A stretch of DNA of 26,097 bases from CAYLNH01 sp964384625 (GTDB lineage: Bacteria > Verrucomicrobiota > Lentisphaeria > JABSQK01). The position numbers and the translations under genes are program-made. Positions 1 to 8,000 of this stretch are shown in pieces. Position 1 is the first letter of the stretch. Each line of letters starts with the position of its first letter. Location: positions 1-26,097 of the forward strand of contig CAYLNH010000078.1 in assembly GCA_964384625.1 (NCBI GenBank), in the 5' to 3' direction. The notes below the pieces were generated by a model. The model worked only from the letters and a program-made list of their open reading frames with translations, was not told the origin of the DNA and made no database searches.

Positions 1-190
1 GAACTGGAGGTGGCTGTCTGGTGTAGGTGACCGATCCTGAAACTCCGCACCGCGAACTCCTTCGCCAAGGCTTCGGCGCTCAAGAGGGTGCGGGATCTCT
101 ATACGGACCACGAAGGGCAGTAATCGAGGGCTTACTTTCTCTCTGATCTGCACCTTGCGGGGCCCACCGCGTGGGTGTACAATATGCGGG
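1..190. other. Non-coding stretch with a REP-like hairpin
   Basis: I see no gene here. A plus-strand frame is open from 31 to a TAA at 121-123 but has no start codon. It includes the peptide SFAKASALK, which resembles the translated 'FAKAS' repeat peptides often mis-annotated in PVC genomes (recalled from general knowledge, not searched). An imperfect hairpin built on CGCC...GGCG lies at about 63-78. The stretch is best read as an intergenic repeat upstream of the tRNA. The end of a gene stopping at TGA 28-30 is also possible, but too little of it is present to judge. Confidence 0.4.
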
Positions 191-196
191 TTTTGA

Positions 197-270
197 GCGG
201 GTGTAGTTCAATGGTAGAACGGCAGCTTCCCAAGCTGCACACGTGGGTTCGATTCCCATCACCCGCTCCA
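197..270 (+). tRNA. tRNA-Gly (anticodon CCC)
   Basis: A complete cloverleaf can be folded by eye. The acceptor stem is GCGGGTG (197-203) paired with CACCCGC (260-266), followed by discriminator T and an encoded CCA (268-270). The anticodon stem GCAGC/GCTGC encloses the loop TTCCCAA, giving anticodon CCC, which reads GGG glycine codons. The T arm has GTGGG, loop TTCGATT and CCCAT, with one G-U pair. The encoded 3' CCA supports a functional bacterial gene. It stands alone, downstream of a hairpin-bearing stretch and convergent with the redoxin gene. Confidence 0.97.
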
Positions 271-361
271 TCTTTCTCAGGGATGGAGTATGGGTTGCGT
301 CTACATTCTCTTCCCTTTCAGTTCCGCCGGCACACCAGAACCCCGCCTTTGGCGCCAGTGT

Positions 362-943
362 TTAAACCAGATCACAGGCGTCCGGCGGCATCCAGTGGGC
401 GTCTTTGCCGTCCCACTTCACGTTGCAGCCGATTGGATTGGTCTGCGGCACACTCACCGGTTTGCCGCTGGTGATTTCTTCCAGCGCACGGTCCAAATCG
501 TTCACCGTGATCTGCGAAGCATCGCGGGGGTTATCGACGCCGCGGCCGGTGTAGACCAGTTTGCGGTTCTTGTCGAATACGTAGAAGTGCGGCGTGCGCA
601 AGGCGCCGTATGCCTTCGCGACGTTTTGTGATTCGTCCCGCAGGTACACCCACGGAAATTCGTGCTCGGTCATGCGTTCGACCATGTGGAAGAAACCGTC
701 TTCTTCGTAGGTGTTCACGCTGTTCGAGTTGATGCCGACGAAGCGCACACCCTTATCGGCAAACTTCTCCGCCGTCGCCCGAGTCACTTCATCCGAACCA
801 ATCACAAACGGACAGTGATTACAGGTGAAGAAGATGACCAACGTATCGGCGTCCGCGAAGTCCGCCAACGAGTAGGTTTTGCCGTCGGTAGCCGGCAGTT
901 CGAAATCAGGTGCACTCGCGCCGAGTTCCAGGGTAAAGGCCAT
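362..943 (-). CDS. Thioredoxin-fold redoxin (AhpC/TSA-like)
   Basis: This 193-residue protein has the thioredoxin-like peroxiredoxin (AhpC/TSA, TlpA-like) fold. It opens with the redoxin signature GASAPDFELPATDGK and has a redox-active CxxC (C41-N-H-C44) in FFTCNHCPFV, at the end of a core beta strand as the family expects. A TP pair (P118) in LRTPHFYVFD is the likely cis-proline. No signal peptide or membrane segment is visible, so a cytoplasmic thiol-disulfide or peroxide-detoxifying role is likely; the substrate is unknown. The ATG at 943 is preceded by a good AGAGGAGA ribosome-binding site. The C-terminus carries extra cysteines (C173, C190) of unknown role. The gene is unrelated to the sugar genes and is probably monocistronic. 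Confidence 0.93.
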   Translation of the reverse strand: MAFTLELGASAPDFELPATDGKTYSLADFADADTLVIFFTCNHCPFVIGSDEVTRATAEKFADKGVRFVGINSNSVNTYEEDGFFHMVERMTEHEFPWVYLRDESQNVAKAYGALRTPHFYVFDKNRKLVYTGRGVDNPRDASQITVNDLDRALEEITSGKPVSVPQTNPIGCNVKWDGKDAHWMPPDACDLV

Positions 944-1405
944 GGTGTGTTCTCCTCTGCTGCTCTGCTGTTTTTATTGCGGCATATTTTGATTCTACAT
1001 TCTTCCGCCGCAGCCGGCAATGTCATCGATCCCGTCGATCCGCGATCGCGCCCGCCGACCATGCTGTCGGCGGACCGGCATGTTGGCGCACGTTGTGGTC
1101 CAGGGGTGAAGCAGCCACATGTCGTCCTGCTTGTCAGGAAGTCGGGACGGGATCTTCCCCGGAGGCAGCCGCGCTGCGTGCAGGCGATCGGTCCTGAACC
1201 CCGGCAGAGGGCCCGGCATGCCTCGCAGGCCAAGGGTCGTTGCGGGGTACAGGACCTCCCTGTCCGGTGCCGAAGCGTGATTCGTCGAGCACTTGCGCCC
1301 CCATGTCCTTCAGCGGATATATGGCAATTCCAGGCGCCGCGTATAAGGTTTTCAGCTCATACGACCGCAGTGTAAATAACCCGCTCTTCTGAAGAGGCAA
1401 AGAAC
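944..1405. other. 462-bp spacer without a convincing gene
   Basis: This is the divergent spacer between the redoxin and deacetylase genes. Short open frames occur on both strands, the longest about 90-140 codons on the minus strand, but none shows a recognisable domain, a good ribosome-binding site or protein-like composition. It should hold the promoters of both flanking genes; I could not pick convincing -35/-10 pairs. A decayed gene cannot be excluded. Confidence 0.4.
1391..1397 (+). promoter_or_regulatory. Ribosome-binding site for the TTG start
   Basis: GAAGAGG lies 8 bases upstream of the TTG at 1406. It decides the unusual start codon of the deacetylase, because there is no upstream ATG or GTG consistent with the conserved N-terminal strand. 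Confidence 0.65.
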
Positions 1406-2161
1406 TTGACCATTCGACTTGTTACCCGCGGCGATGACGCGGGCTCCTGCAAGGCTGCCGATCTAGCCATTCGCGATGCCGCCGAAAACGGCATTCTGCG
1501 CAATGTTTCCCTGCTCGTCCCCGGCCCGAGCTTTGCCCATGCCGTTGCCGTGTTGAAGGAACTCGACGGCATCTGCGTCGGTCTGCACGCCGCGATTACC
1601 GCGGAATGGCCGATGTTGAAATGGGGACCCGTGCTGCCGGTCAATGACGTCCCGACACTCGTTGATCGAAACGGCATGTTCCCGGCAACGACACAGGTAC
1701 ATCGTGACCGCCGGGCTGAGCCCGACGAGATTCTGCGTGAGATCGAAGCCCAGCTGCAGCGGGCGCGGGATGCCGGCCTGCAGGTCGACTACCTCGATCT
1801 GCACATGGGCTTCGGCTGGCTTGACGGCGTGCAGGAACGCATCGACGACCTGCGCCAACGCGAAGGACTGATTGCCGGCGACACGGCAGCAGCTCGACTG
1901 CCGCGCTGCCCGGACAGCGATCAGGACCTGCCGGAGGCATTGATTACCAGGCTTCGGCTTGCCGACCCCGGCGACTACATTGTCGTCGGCCATCCCGGCT
2001 ACGCCGATGCCGAGGACTTCCTCCAACTGGCGCTCGGCAAGGACAATCCCGGCGACGTCGCCCGCCGCCGCGATGCCCAACGCCGGATGTTCATGCAGCA
2101 GAACGTTCTCGACTTCTGCCGCGAGCACGACGTCGTGCCGACGCGCTTCACGGACCTGTAG
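1406..2161 (+). CDS. ChbG/YdjC-family carbohydrate deacetylase
   Basis: This 251-residue protein matches the ChbG/YdjC polysaccharide deacetylase-like family, which removes acetyl groups from amino-sugar oligosaccharides such as diacetylchitobiose using a divalent metal. Visible signatures are the N-terminal strand with the Asp pair (D10-D11 in TRGDDAGS), H61 in VGLHAAIT (family: GLHxxLT), D131-L-H133 in DYLDLHMGF, and H196-P-G in VVGHPGYAD. The usual DSHHH-like motif is reduced to DLHMG, so metal-ligand geometry may differ from ChbG itself. The start is TTG, supported by GAAGAGG 8 bases upstream. There is no signal peptide, so it is probably cytoplasmic. It ends at TAG, and a further 19 codons in the same frame read as plausible protein (see findings). 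It faces the glycosidase operon convergently and may modify sugars from the same glycan. Confidence 0.85.
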   Translation: MTIRLVTRGDDAGSCKAADLAIRDAAENGILRNVSLLVPGPSFAHAVAVLKELDGICVGLHAAITAEWPMLKWGPVLPVNDVPTLVDRNGMFPATTQVHRDRRAEPDEILREIEAQLQRARDAGLQVDYLDLHMGFGWLDGVQERIDDLRQREGLIAGDTAAARLPRCPDSDQDLPEALITRLRLADPGDYIVVGHPGYADAEDFLQLALGKDNPGDVARRRDAQRRMFMQQNVLDFCREHDVVPTRFTDL

Positions 2162-2260
2162 TTGCAGCTTTATCCGCCGTCGGACCACTGCGACTTCAAC
2201 GGCTATGCCACCCGGCCGTAGTTTTTTCTACCGGCAGCCCTTTCCCCCGGCGCAGCCGGA

Positions 2261-2329
2261 CACGGAGCGCGGAGTTGTACTCCGCTTTCTGATCAGGAAT
2301 AAGAGCGGAGTGAAACTCCGCGCTCCGTG
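2261..2329. repeat. Compound inverted repeat, possible bidirectional terminator
   Basis: The 26-base arms at 2261-2286 and 2304-2329 are complementary at 24 of 26 positions around a 17-base loop; weaker pairing of GGCGC (2249-2253) with GCGCC (2331-2335) extends the stem. Each arm also contains its own mini-hairpin of the form GCGGAGT-NNN-ACTCCGC. It lies between the convergent 3' ends of the deacetylase and rhamnosidase genes, where it could stop transcription in both directions. The nested structure looks more like a mobile hairpin element (REP or MITE type) than a plain terminator. Confidence 0.75.
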
Positions 2330-2364
2330 TGCGCCTTCGGCGCCGGAGAAGGACCTCAAACGGC

Positions 2365-5046
2365 TTACCCCCGCTCTACTGTCACGCCGTCCGGCGCGTC
2401 GACCTTCACGTCCAGGCCATCTGACGTCTGCTTCCACTCGACACGAACCGGGCCCTTTGGATGCAGATATGTGCCCTTGGCCCACTCAAGACCAGACGGC
2501 TTCGGGGCCACGATCACCGTATCAGGCGCATTCGTCTTGGCGGCCACGCCAAGGACCTCCTTGGTGAGATACCAGGTGGGGGATGCCGCCCAGGCGTGGC
2601 AGAGGCTGCCGCCGTTTTCGCCGCTGAACGACTCCCACGTGGTCCAGGCGCCGCAGTCGAGCATCATGCCCCAGCAGGACGACATGAAGGACAGCGCGTC
2701 TTCCGGGCAGTCCAGGCGGTAGAGTGCATCCAATGCGTAATAACTGAAGTACGCGTTTGTCCGGACGCCGTTGCGTTCGTCCGGGCGGTCTTTACCGAAG
2801 AAGTTGTCAGCCATGGCTTCGCGGAACCACGGCTTCAGTTTGTCGCACTGCTCCGGCGTGGCGATCTCGAACATGACAGCCAATGCATTGCCGTGAATCG
2901 ACGGCTCCGTGTCCGGGACCTCCTCACGCAAACGGTCGACAAACACGCCGCGCGTCTCATCCCAGAACAAGGCGCGAATCGCGGCCGCCGTGGCATCGGC
3001 CAGTTCTGACCAGTTCTTTCCGTCGCGATCAACAGTGTCCAGGAGTACTGCGCCATCAATAAACGCCTTTTGGAAGAAACAGTTCAACGCGCAGTTGACG
3101 CTCTTCCGACAATCGTGCTGCGCGATATCGATATACGGATGCAGATCCGTGCCGTCGAACAACGCACCGCCACTCGTCTTCAACGCAACGAGCCCTTCCA
3201 GCAGACGCTCCCAGCGATCAACGTAATCGCTGACAATCGAAGTATCACCGGTGACCTCGATGTAGCGCCGGGCGCACATCAGCAGGATCGCTGAATAGTC
3301 CGGATGTTTGCCGGGCGTAATGCCGAAGGCTCCTCCCGGCACCAGACCGTTTTCGCCCTGGCCATGCAGGAAGATCTCGATTGAGCGACGCATTACACGC
3401 GTATCGCCGAACGCCGCCAGTGCCGCATCAAACTCGACCAACGCATCGCCGATATAGACACCGCGTTCGCGCCACGGGCAATCGAGGAAGGCGTCTTCCA
3501 TACACTTGTGCGTCGCCTGGCGGCCGATCTCCCAGATCTCCTGCAGCCGCGGCTCCGAACACTCGAATGACGCATCCCGGGACACCGGATAACAGGCGCC
3601 GGTCAGATCGAAGTCGTGCAGCTCGAACTTGTCGGTGTCGCCGCTGACCAGGAGCTCGACGTAGCGCCCGCCGCGTGGGTGCATCAAATGCAGTTCCTGT
3701 CGGCCCGCACCAGTGCGGCAACGCTCGACCATGTCCACCAGAAATCGGCCGTGCACATTCAGCCCGCCGTCATCGTGCAAACGTTCGCCATATGAGACAT
3801 CAACTGTTGTACCCGACGCCGCCGTGAAATCCAAACGTACACGCCCGAGGTACTCCTGTTCGAAATCGAACAGCAACGCCAACGACTCTCCCGACTTCAG
3901 GTCCTCCTTCGACCTGATCGCGCGGAACGTCTTCCAGGCGCGTTCGCGGACCGGCAAGTCAGCGCCCTGACCGCGCGACCGTTTCTGCCACTCGCCGAGT
4001 GCTGCCGGCAACTCGCCACCGGACAAATCGGCGTCTTCCGCAGCCTTCATCTGTTCCTTGATCCACGGTCCACCAACAAGAAACGCGTCATCTGCATCAA
4101 GGTCCGCTTCAGCGGCGATGGTCAGAGCGGCGTCTTCCGGCAGCGCCAGATAGAAGTCCCAGACTTCGCTTCGCATGATCTCGCACATCACCAGCGTGTT
4201 CCATCCGGCCTTCAGCGAGACAGCGAAGTCCTGCCGCAAGTGCACGTCTTCGCGGTTATTGCCTTTGATCTCTTCTCCGTTAAGCCAATAGCGCCCCCAC
4301 CAGGCGCCAAGCGTCACACTGCACGCGTCCGGCGCATGGATAAACGTCTTCACGGCAACGAGTGCCTGGACGCCGTGGGCAACGGGTTCGGGATGCACGA
4401 CGGCCAGCGAATGGACTTGGTCGTGCGGCGGCGCGGCAGCGAACATGGCAGGCTGTCCGGGCGGCCGGATCGGAGACTCATCAAGGAGAGCCAGATTGCG
4501 CGGCCGCAACGGTCCCCAGGCCACGCCGTCGACCTCTACGGCAGCCTGCCAGTCGGAGTCGTCGAAGTCCGCCTCAGTCCAGCCGGCCGGCATCTTCGCC
4601 AGGCTAAGATGCTCGCCCGGATTCAGAGCGAACGACAACGGCTGCGTCACTGGATTATGGCCGGGCGATTCCAGGCACGTCCAGTTTTTATCGGTGCCGA
4701 TTGCCATGTCGCCGGCGATGCACTCCAGAATCAGGCCGCCGCGGTTTAACACGCTGTGGAAGGAGCCGCAACCATAGCTGTTGACCATCACGGCAATGAC
4801 GTTCTGTCCGCCTTGCAGATACAACGCCACATCCAGTTCGTCGTACATCGGAAACTCAGGAAAGAAACGCGCCGGCCCGTGGCAGACGGTCTTGCCGTTA
4901 ATGATCAACCGGTATCGCGTATCCGCGAAGACCTTCAGCATCGCTTTGTCGGGGGCTTCGTCCAGTTTGAATTCCCGGCGAAACAGGACATAGCGGTTTC
5001 GGCCCTGTCCATGTGCGTCCACCCAGATATATGTTGGGTTCTTCAT
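2365..5046 (-). CDS. GH78-type alpha-L-rhamnosidase
   Basis: This 893-residue protein is predicted to release terminal alpha-L-rhamnose by inversion. Residues about 1-300 are beta-sandwich modules of the kind that precede GH78 barrels, with a lectin-like fold around RYRLIINGKTVCHGPARF. Residues about 380-480 form another beta domain, and about 490-835 the (alpha/alpha)6 barrel. The GH78 hallmark DCPWRERGVYIGDA is at 522-535, with E527 the likely general acid and D534 in the conserved GD; TTWESF (E805) and CHAW (817-819) match the C-terminal general-base region. A short beta domain closes the protein. There is no signal peptide, so it probably acts in the cytoplasm on imported oligosaccharides. 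It is last in the operon, 14 bases after the GH2 gene. AGAGG abuts the ATG directly, unusually close; translational coupling may compensate. Confidence 0.88.
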   Translation of the reverse strand: MKNPTYIWVDAHGQGRNRYVLFRREFKLDEAPDKAMLKVFADTRYRLIINGKTVCHGPARFFPEFPMYDELDVALYLQGGQNVIAVMVNSYGCGSFHSVLNRGGLILECIAGDMAIGTDKNWTCLESPGHNPVTQPLSFALNPGEHLSLAKMPAGWTEADFDDSDWQAAVEVDGVAWGPLRPRNLALLDESPIRPPGQPAMFAAAPPHDQVHSLAVVHPEPVAHGVQALVAVKTFIHAPDACSVTLGAWWGRYWLNGEEIKGNNREDVHLRQDFAVSLKAGWNTLVMCEIMRSEVWDFYLALPEDAALTIAAEADLDADDAFLVGGPWIKEQMKAAEDADLSGGELPAALGEWQKRSRGQGADLPVRERAWKTFRAIRSKEDLKSGESLALLFDFEQEYLGRVRLDFTAASGTTVDVSYGERLHDDGGLNVHGRFLVDMVERCRTGAGRQELHLMHPRGGRYVELLVSGDTDKFELHDFDLTGACYPVSRDASFECSEPRLQEIWEIGRQATHKCMEDAFLDCPWRERGVYIGDALVEFDAALAAFGDTRVMRRSIEIFLHGQGENGLVPGGAFGITPGKHPDYSAILLMCARRYIEVTGDTSIVSDYVDRWERLLEGLVALKTSGGALFDGTDLHPYIDIAQHDCRKSVNCALNCFFQKAFIDGAVLLDTVDRDGKNWSELADATAAAIRALFWDETRGVFVDRLREEVPDTEPSIHGNALAVMFEIATPEQCDKLKPWFREAMADNFFGKDRPDERNGVRTNAYFSYYALDALYRLDCPEDALSFMSSCWGMMLDCGAWTTWESFSGENGGSLCHAWAASPTWYLTKEVLGVAAKTNAPDTVIVAPKPSGLEWAKGTYLHPKGPVRVEWKQTSDGLDVKVDAPDGVTVERG

Positions 5047-5060
5047 CCTCTTTCGTAATT

Positions 5061-8000
5061 CTATTCCAGGTCATCCAGATTCAGGGCGCCGTCGTCATCG
5101 TCGCCGAGGAGCCCGCCGGCCTGCTTCTTCTCGTCTCGCGGCACACCCAGGTTCTGCAGCAACTGCAGCAGGACACGCTGTGACATCGGATGATTCAGCG
5201 GCAGCAGATTCAGGATGATCCCGCCTCTGCCGATGGGGAACTTCACAATGCCCGCGGGCCGGGTCAACGGCACAACCCGGCGCGTGAACGACTCCGGCAG
5301 CACGCGATGGATCTCGACGATATCCCACCCGGTCGGACCGCCCTTGAGCTGTTTGATCTTCGTCGGCGTCAACGTGATCGAACTGACTTTTCGCGGTTTG
5401 AACTCATACGTGATTGCCCGACGCACCGCGGGGATCTGCTTCACCAGCGTCGGCTTTTTATCATTGCCCAGGGTCAAGGCAATTTCCTGCATCCAGTTGT
5501 AGTGCCGGTTTTCCCGCAGTACAACGCGGCTGATGGTAAACGGCCGGCGGAAGTTCAAGGTCAACGGATCGCGCCCGCGGTAGGCGATGTACTTCCAGTG
5601 GTCCTCAGAAGTCAGCCCGTTGTAGAGGCTTTCAAAGCGTGTCAGCGGACAGACATCCCGGTAGACGACCGCGCCGGAGAACACACCGGAGGACAACGGC
5701 GCATCGCCGTGGAGGAACTTGCTTTCCAGGAGTTGCTCCCGCGTCAGATTGGGTTCGCGATAGAAATCGTGATTCCCGATGCCCGCCATCAACGGATCAC
5801 TTTTTGCCGCGACGGTGATGCGTTCCTGACCGACCGGCCGGACGATCAGCGACTCTCCCACGGTTTTTGACAGCGCGCCGTGCGCGTTGCCGGCGAGTCC
5901 GTTAATCAGGACCCAGCCGCCGCGTTCGCCGAACGCCTGGAGTCCCTGCTTCGAACCGGCCAAGGCGCCGACGGCCTTCTTGGTCCCGGGCAGCATAATA
6001 ACATCGGCGTCGGTGTAGTTGCCTTCGATTGCCATCTCAAAGCCCAGGCCGCGGTCGATCTTCTTCCACTTCAGCTTGTAGTCTTTCAGTACCAGTTCTT
6101 CGCCGCCGTTCTTCGACGGCATCATCGCCAGCCGTGCCGGCCGCCTCGGCTTCGCCAGCAGGTACGCGATGAAGTTCCGCAGGATTCTATCGGCGATCGG
6201 CTCACGATTGAGGTTGGGTTGCAGCCGCAGCTGACTGAGGATGTAATGTCCCCTGCCCCAGCCGAGTTCAACGACCGGCGCCAGATTCATGCCGTCCTTC
6301 GACGAGGCCTCGACAATGACCGGCCAATGCGGCGTGCGTTGATAGCTGCCTTCAAACACGACATGGTCTGCGGCCCAGCAGCAGAGATCCCGTTCCCTGA
6401 TCCCGTTGAGCGCCGGGTGCGCGCCACGCGGATAGGCAAACGAACTGGCGGCCGCGGCGGTTCTCACGGGCACCGGCAAGGCACTGCCGGGTACCGGCTT
6501 CTTCTGTTCCAGCACCAACACCCGGCCACCGGCCCCGGCGAAAGCAGCGGCAAACCGCAAAGCGCCGTCGGCCCGACCGGAGACAGCGTGCGGACCGACA
6601 ATCAGCAGGCCGCTCTTGTCCTTGACTGCCGACAGCCTGGCCAACTGCTGCGGGGCCACCCCGCGTTTTCTGAGCCAGGGCGCCAGGACCTCCTTCGGGT
6701 CATACAGCCAGATGTCAAGCTCTGCGGGGTTTGCAATCGTCGCGACCGGCGGATGCAATGCCACCGGAGTCCTCTCGCTGAAGACCTCCTTGCCAAGCCG
6801 CAAAAGACGAAAGACAAGCTCGGCTTCCGCCCGTTGCGTGATGCCTGCCGGGACCTTTACTTCGATGCCGAGTTCCTTCGAGAATCCCGCGGCGAGACGA
6901 TGCGTTGAGCTGCCCTGGTCCAGTGTCTTGCCCCGACTTGTCAGGGCCCACTCGAACCGAATCGGACCGGGATCAAGCGTATCATTGAAGACGCGAACAG
7001 TCCGTTTGATACTTTGGCCCGTGTAGAAGTTGCGGTTGTACTCGCGGGCAAAAACCGCGATCGGCGCCAGGGAGCGTTTGATCTTCTCACCGGGAATGCG
7101 GTCAAACGACACGAACATGTTGAACCCGGCGACATCGGCCCAGCGATAGCCGCGCACCAGCATATTGATGAAGCGCGCGCTGGCGACATTCGCAGCGAGC
7201 CGGCCGGACAAGGCTTCATCCCCGCCGATCCAGCCCTGCCACTTCACTTTGCCGCTGTAGAAGTAGGTTTCCCCAACCCAGAGCGGACGCTTGCGGTCCC
7301 AGGGGCGACGGACGCATTTGCTCGCCACGCGCTCCAGCGTGTACGCGTTGTCCGGGTAGACGGCCCCCTGCCCCAGGCCGGCGCCCTCCTGCATCGAACG
7401 CAGATCATTGGGGTCGACAATCGGGCCGACTTCGCAGTAGTGCCAGTTGCACATTTCGCATTTACCCAGCAGATCGCCGGCGCCGTCGCCCATCACCGGA
7501 CGGGTAGGATCGACCCGCTTTGACGCGGTCATCATCTTCCACTGTTTCTCTTTGAACCACTTGTGATTGGCCATATTCGAAATCAGATCCAGTTCGTTCT
7601 CACTGGTCCAGATGATCACGCTCGGATGGTTGCGGTACGCCTTGGTGAACTTCACCAGGTAGTCCGTGGCGTTCTGCCAGAACTCGTCGCTGTTGGTAGC
7701 GAGGTCAATGAACATTCCGTTGATCTGCGAATTGAACCGCACCATGATCCCGTTCTCGTCGCAGTAGCACAGGGTCGAGCGCTGCGGGTCCTTCTTGAAA
7801 TGCCGATTCCAGCCGCTGTGAGGCAATCGAATCGTATTGCAGTTGTACTCCCGCCAGTGGCCGACAACGTCTTCGATCGTAGCGCCCTTCCCCGTGATCA
7901 CACTGCGAAAGTTCATCCGCTTGCCGTTGATCCGGATAAATCTGCCGTCAAGCGTGATCTCGCGATAGCCGAAGGTGTCTTGGGCAACGTCGACGGGCTT

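Noticed and set aside
1134..1400. Possible minus-strand small gene in the 944-1405 spacer
   Set aside because: The 88-codon frame has no recognisable motif, no ribosome-binding site and Pro/Arg/Ser-rich composition typical of unused frames in GC-rich DNA.
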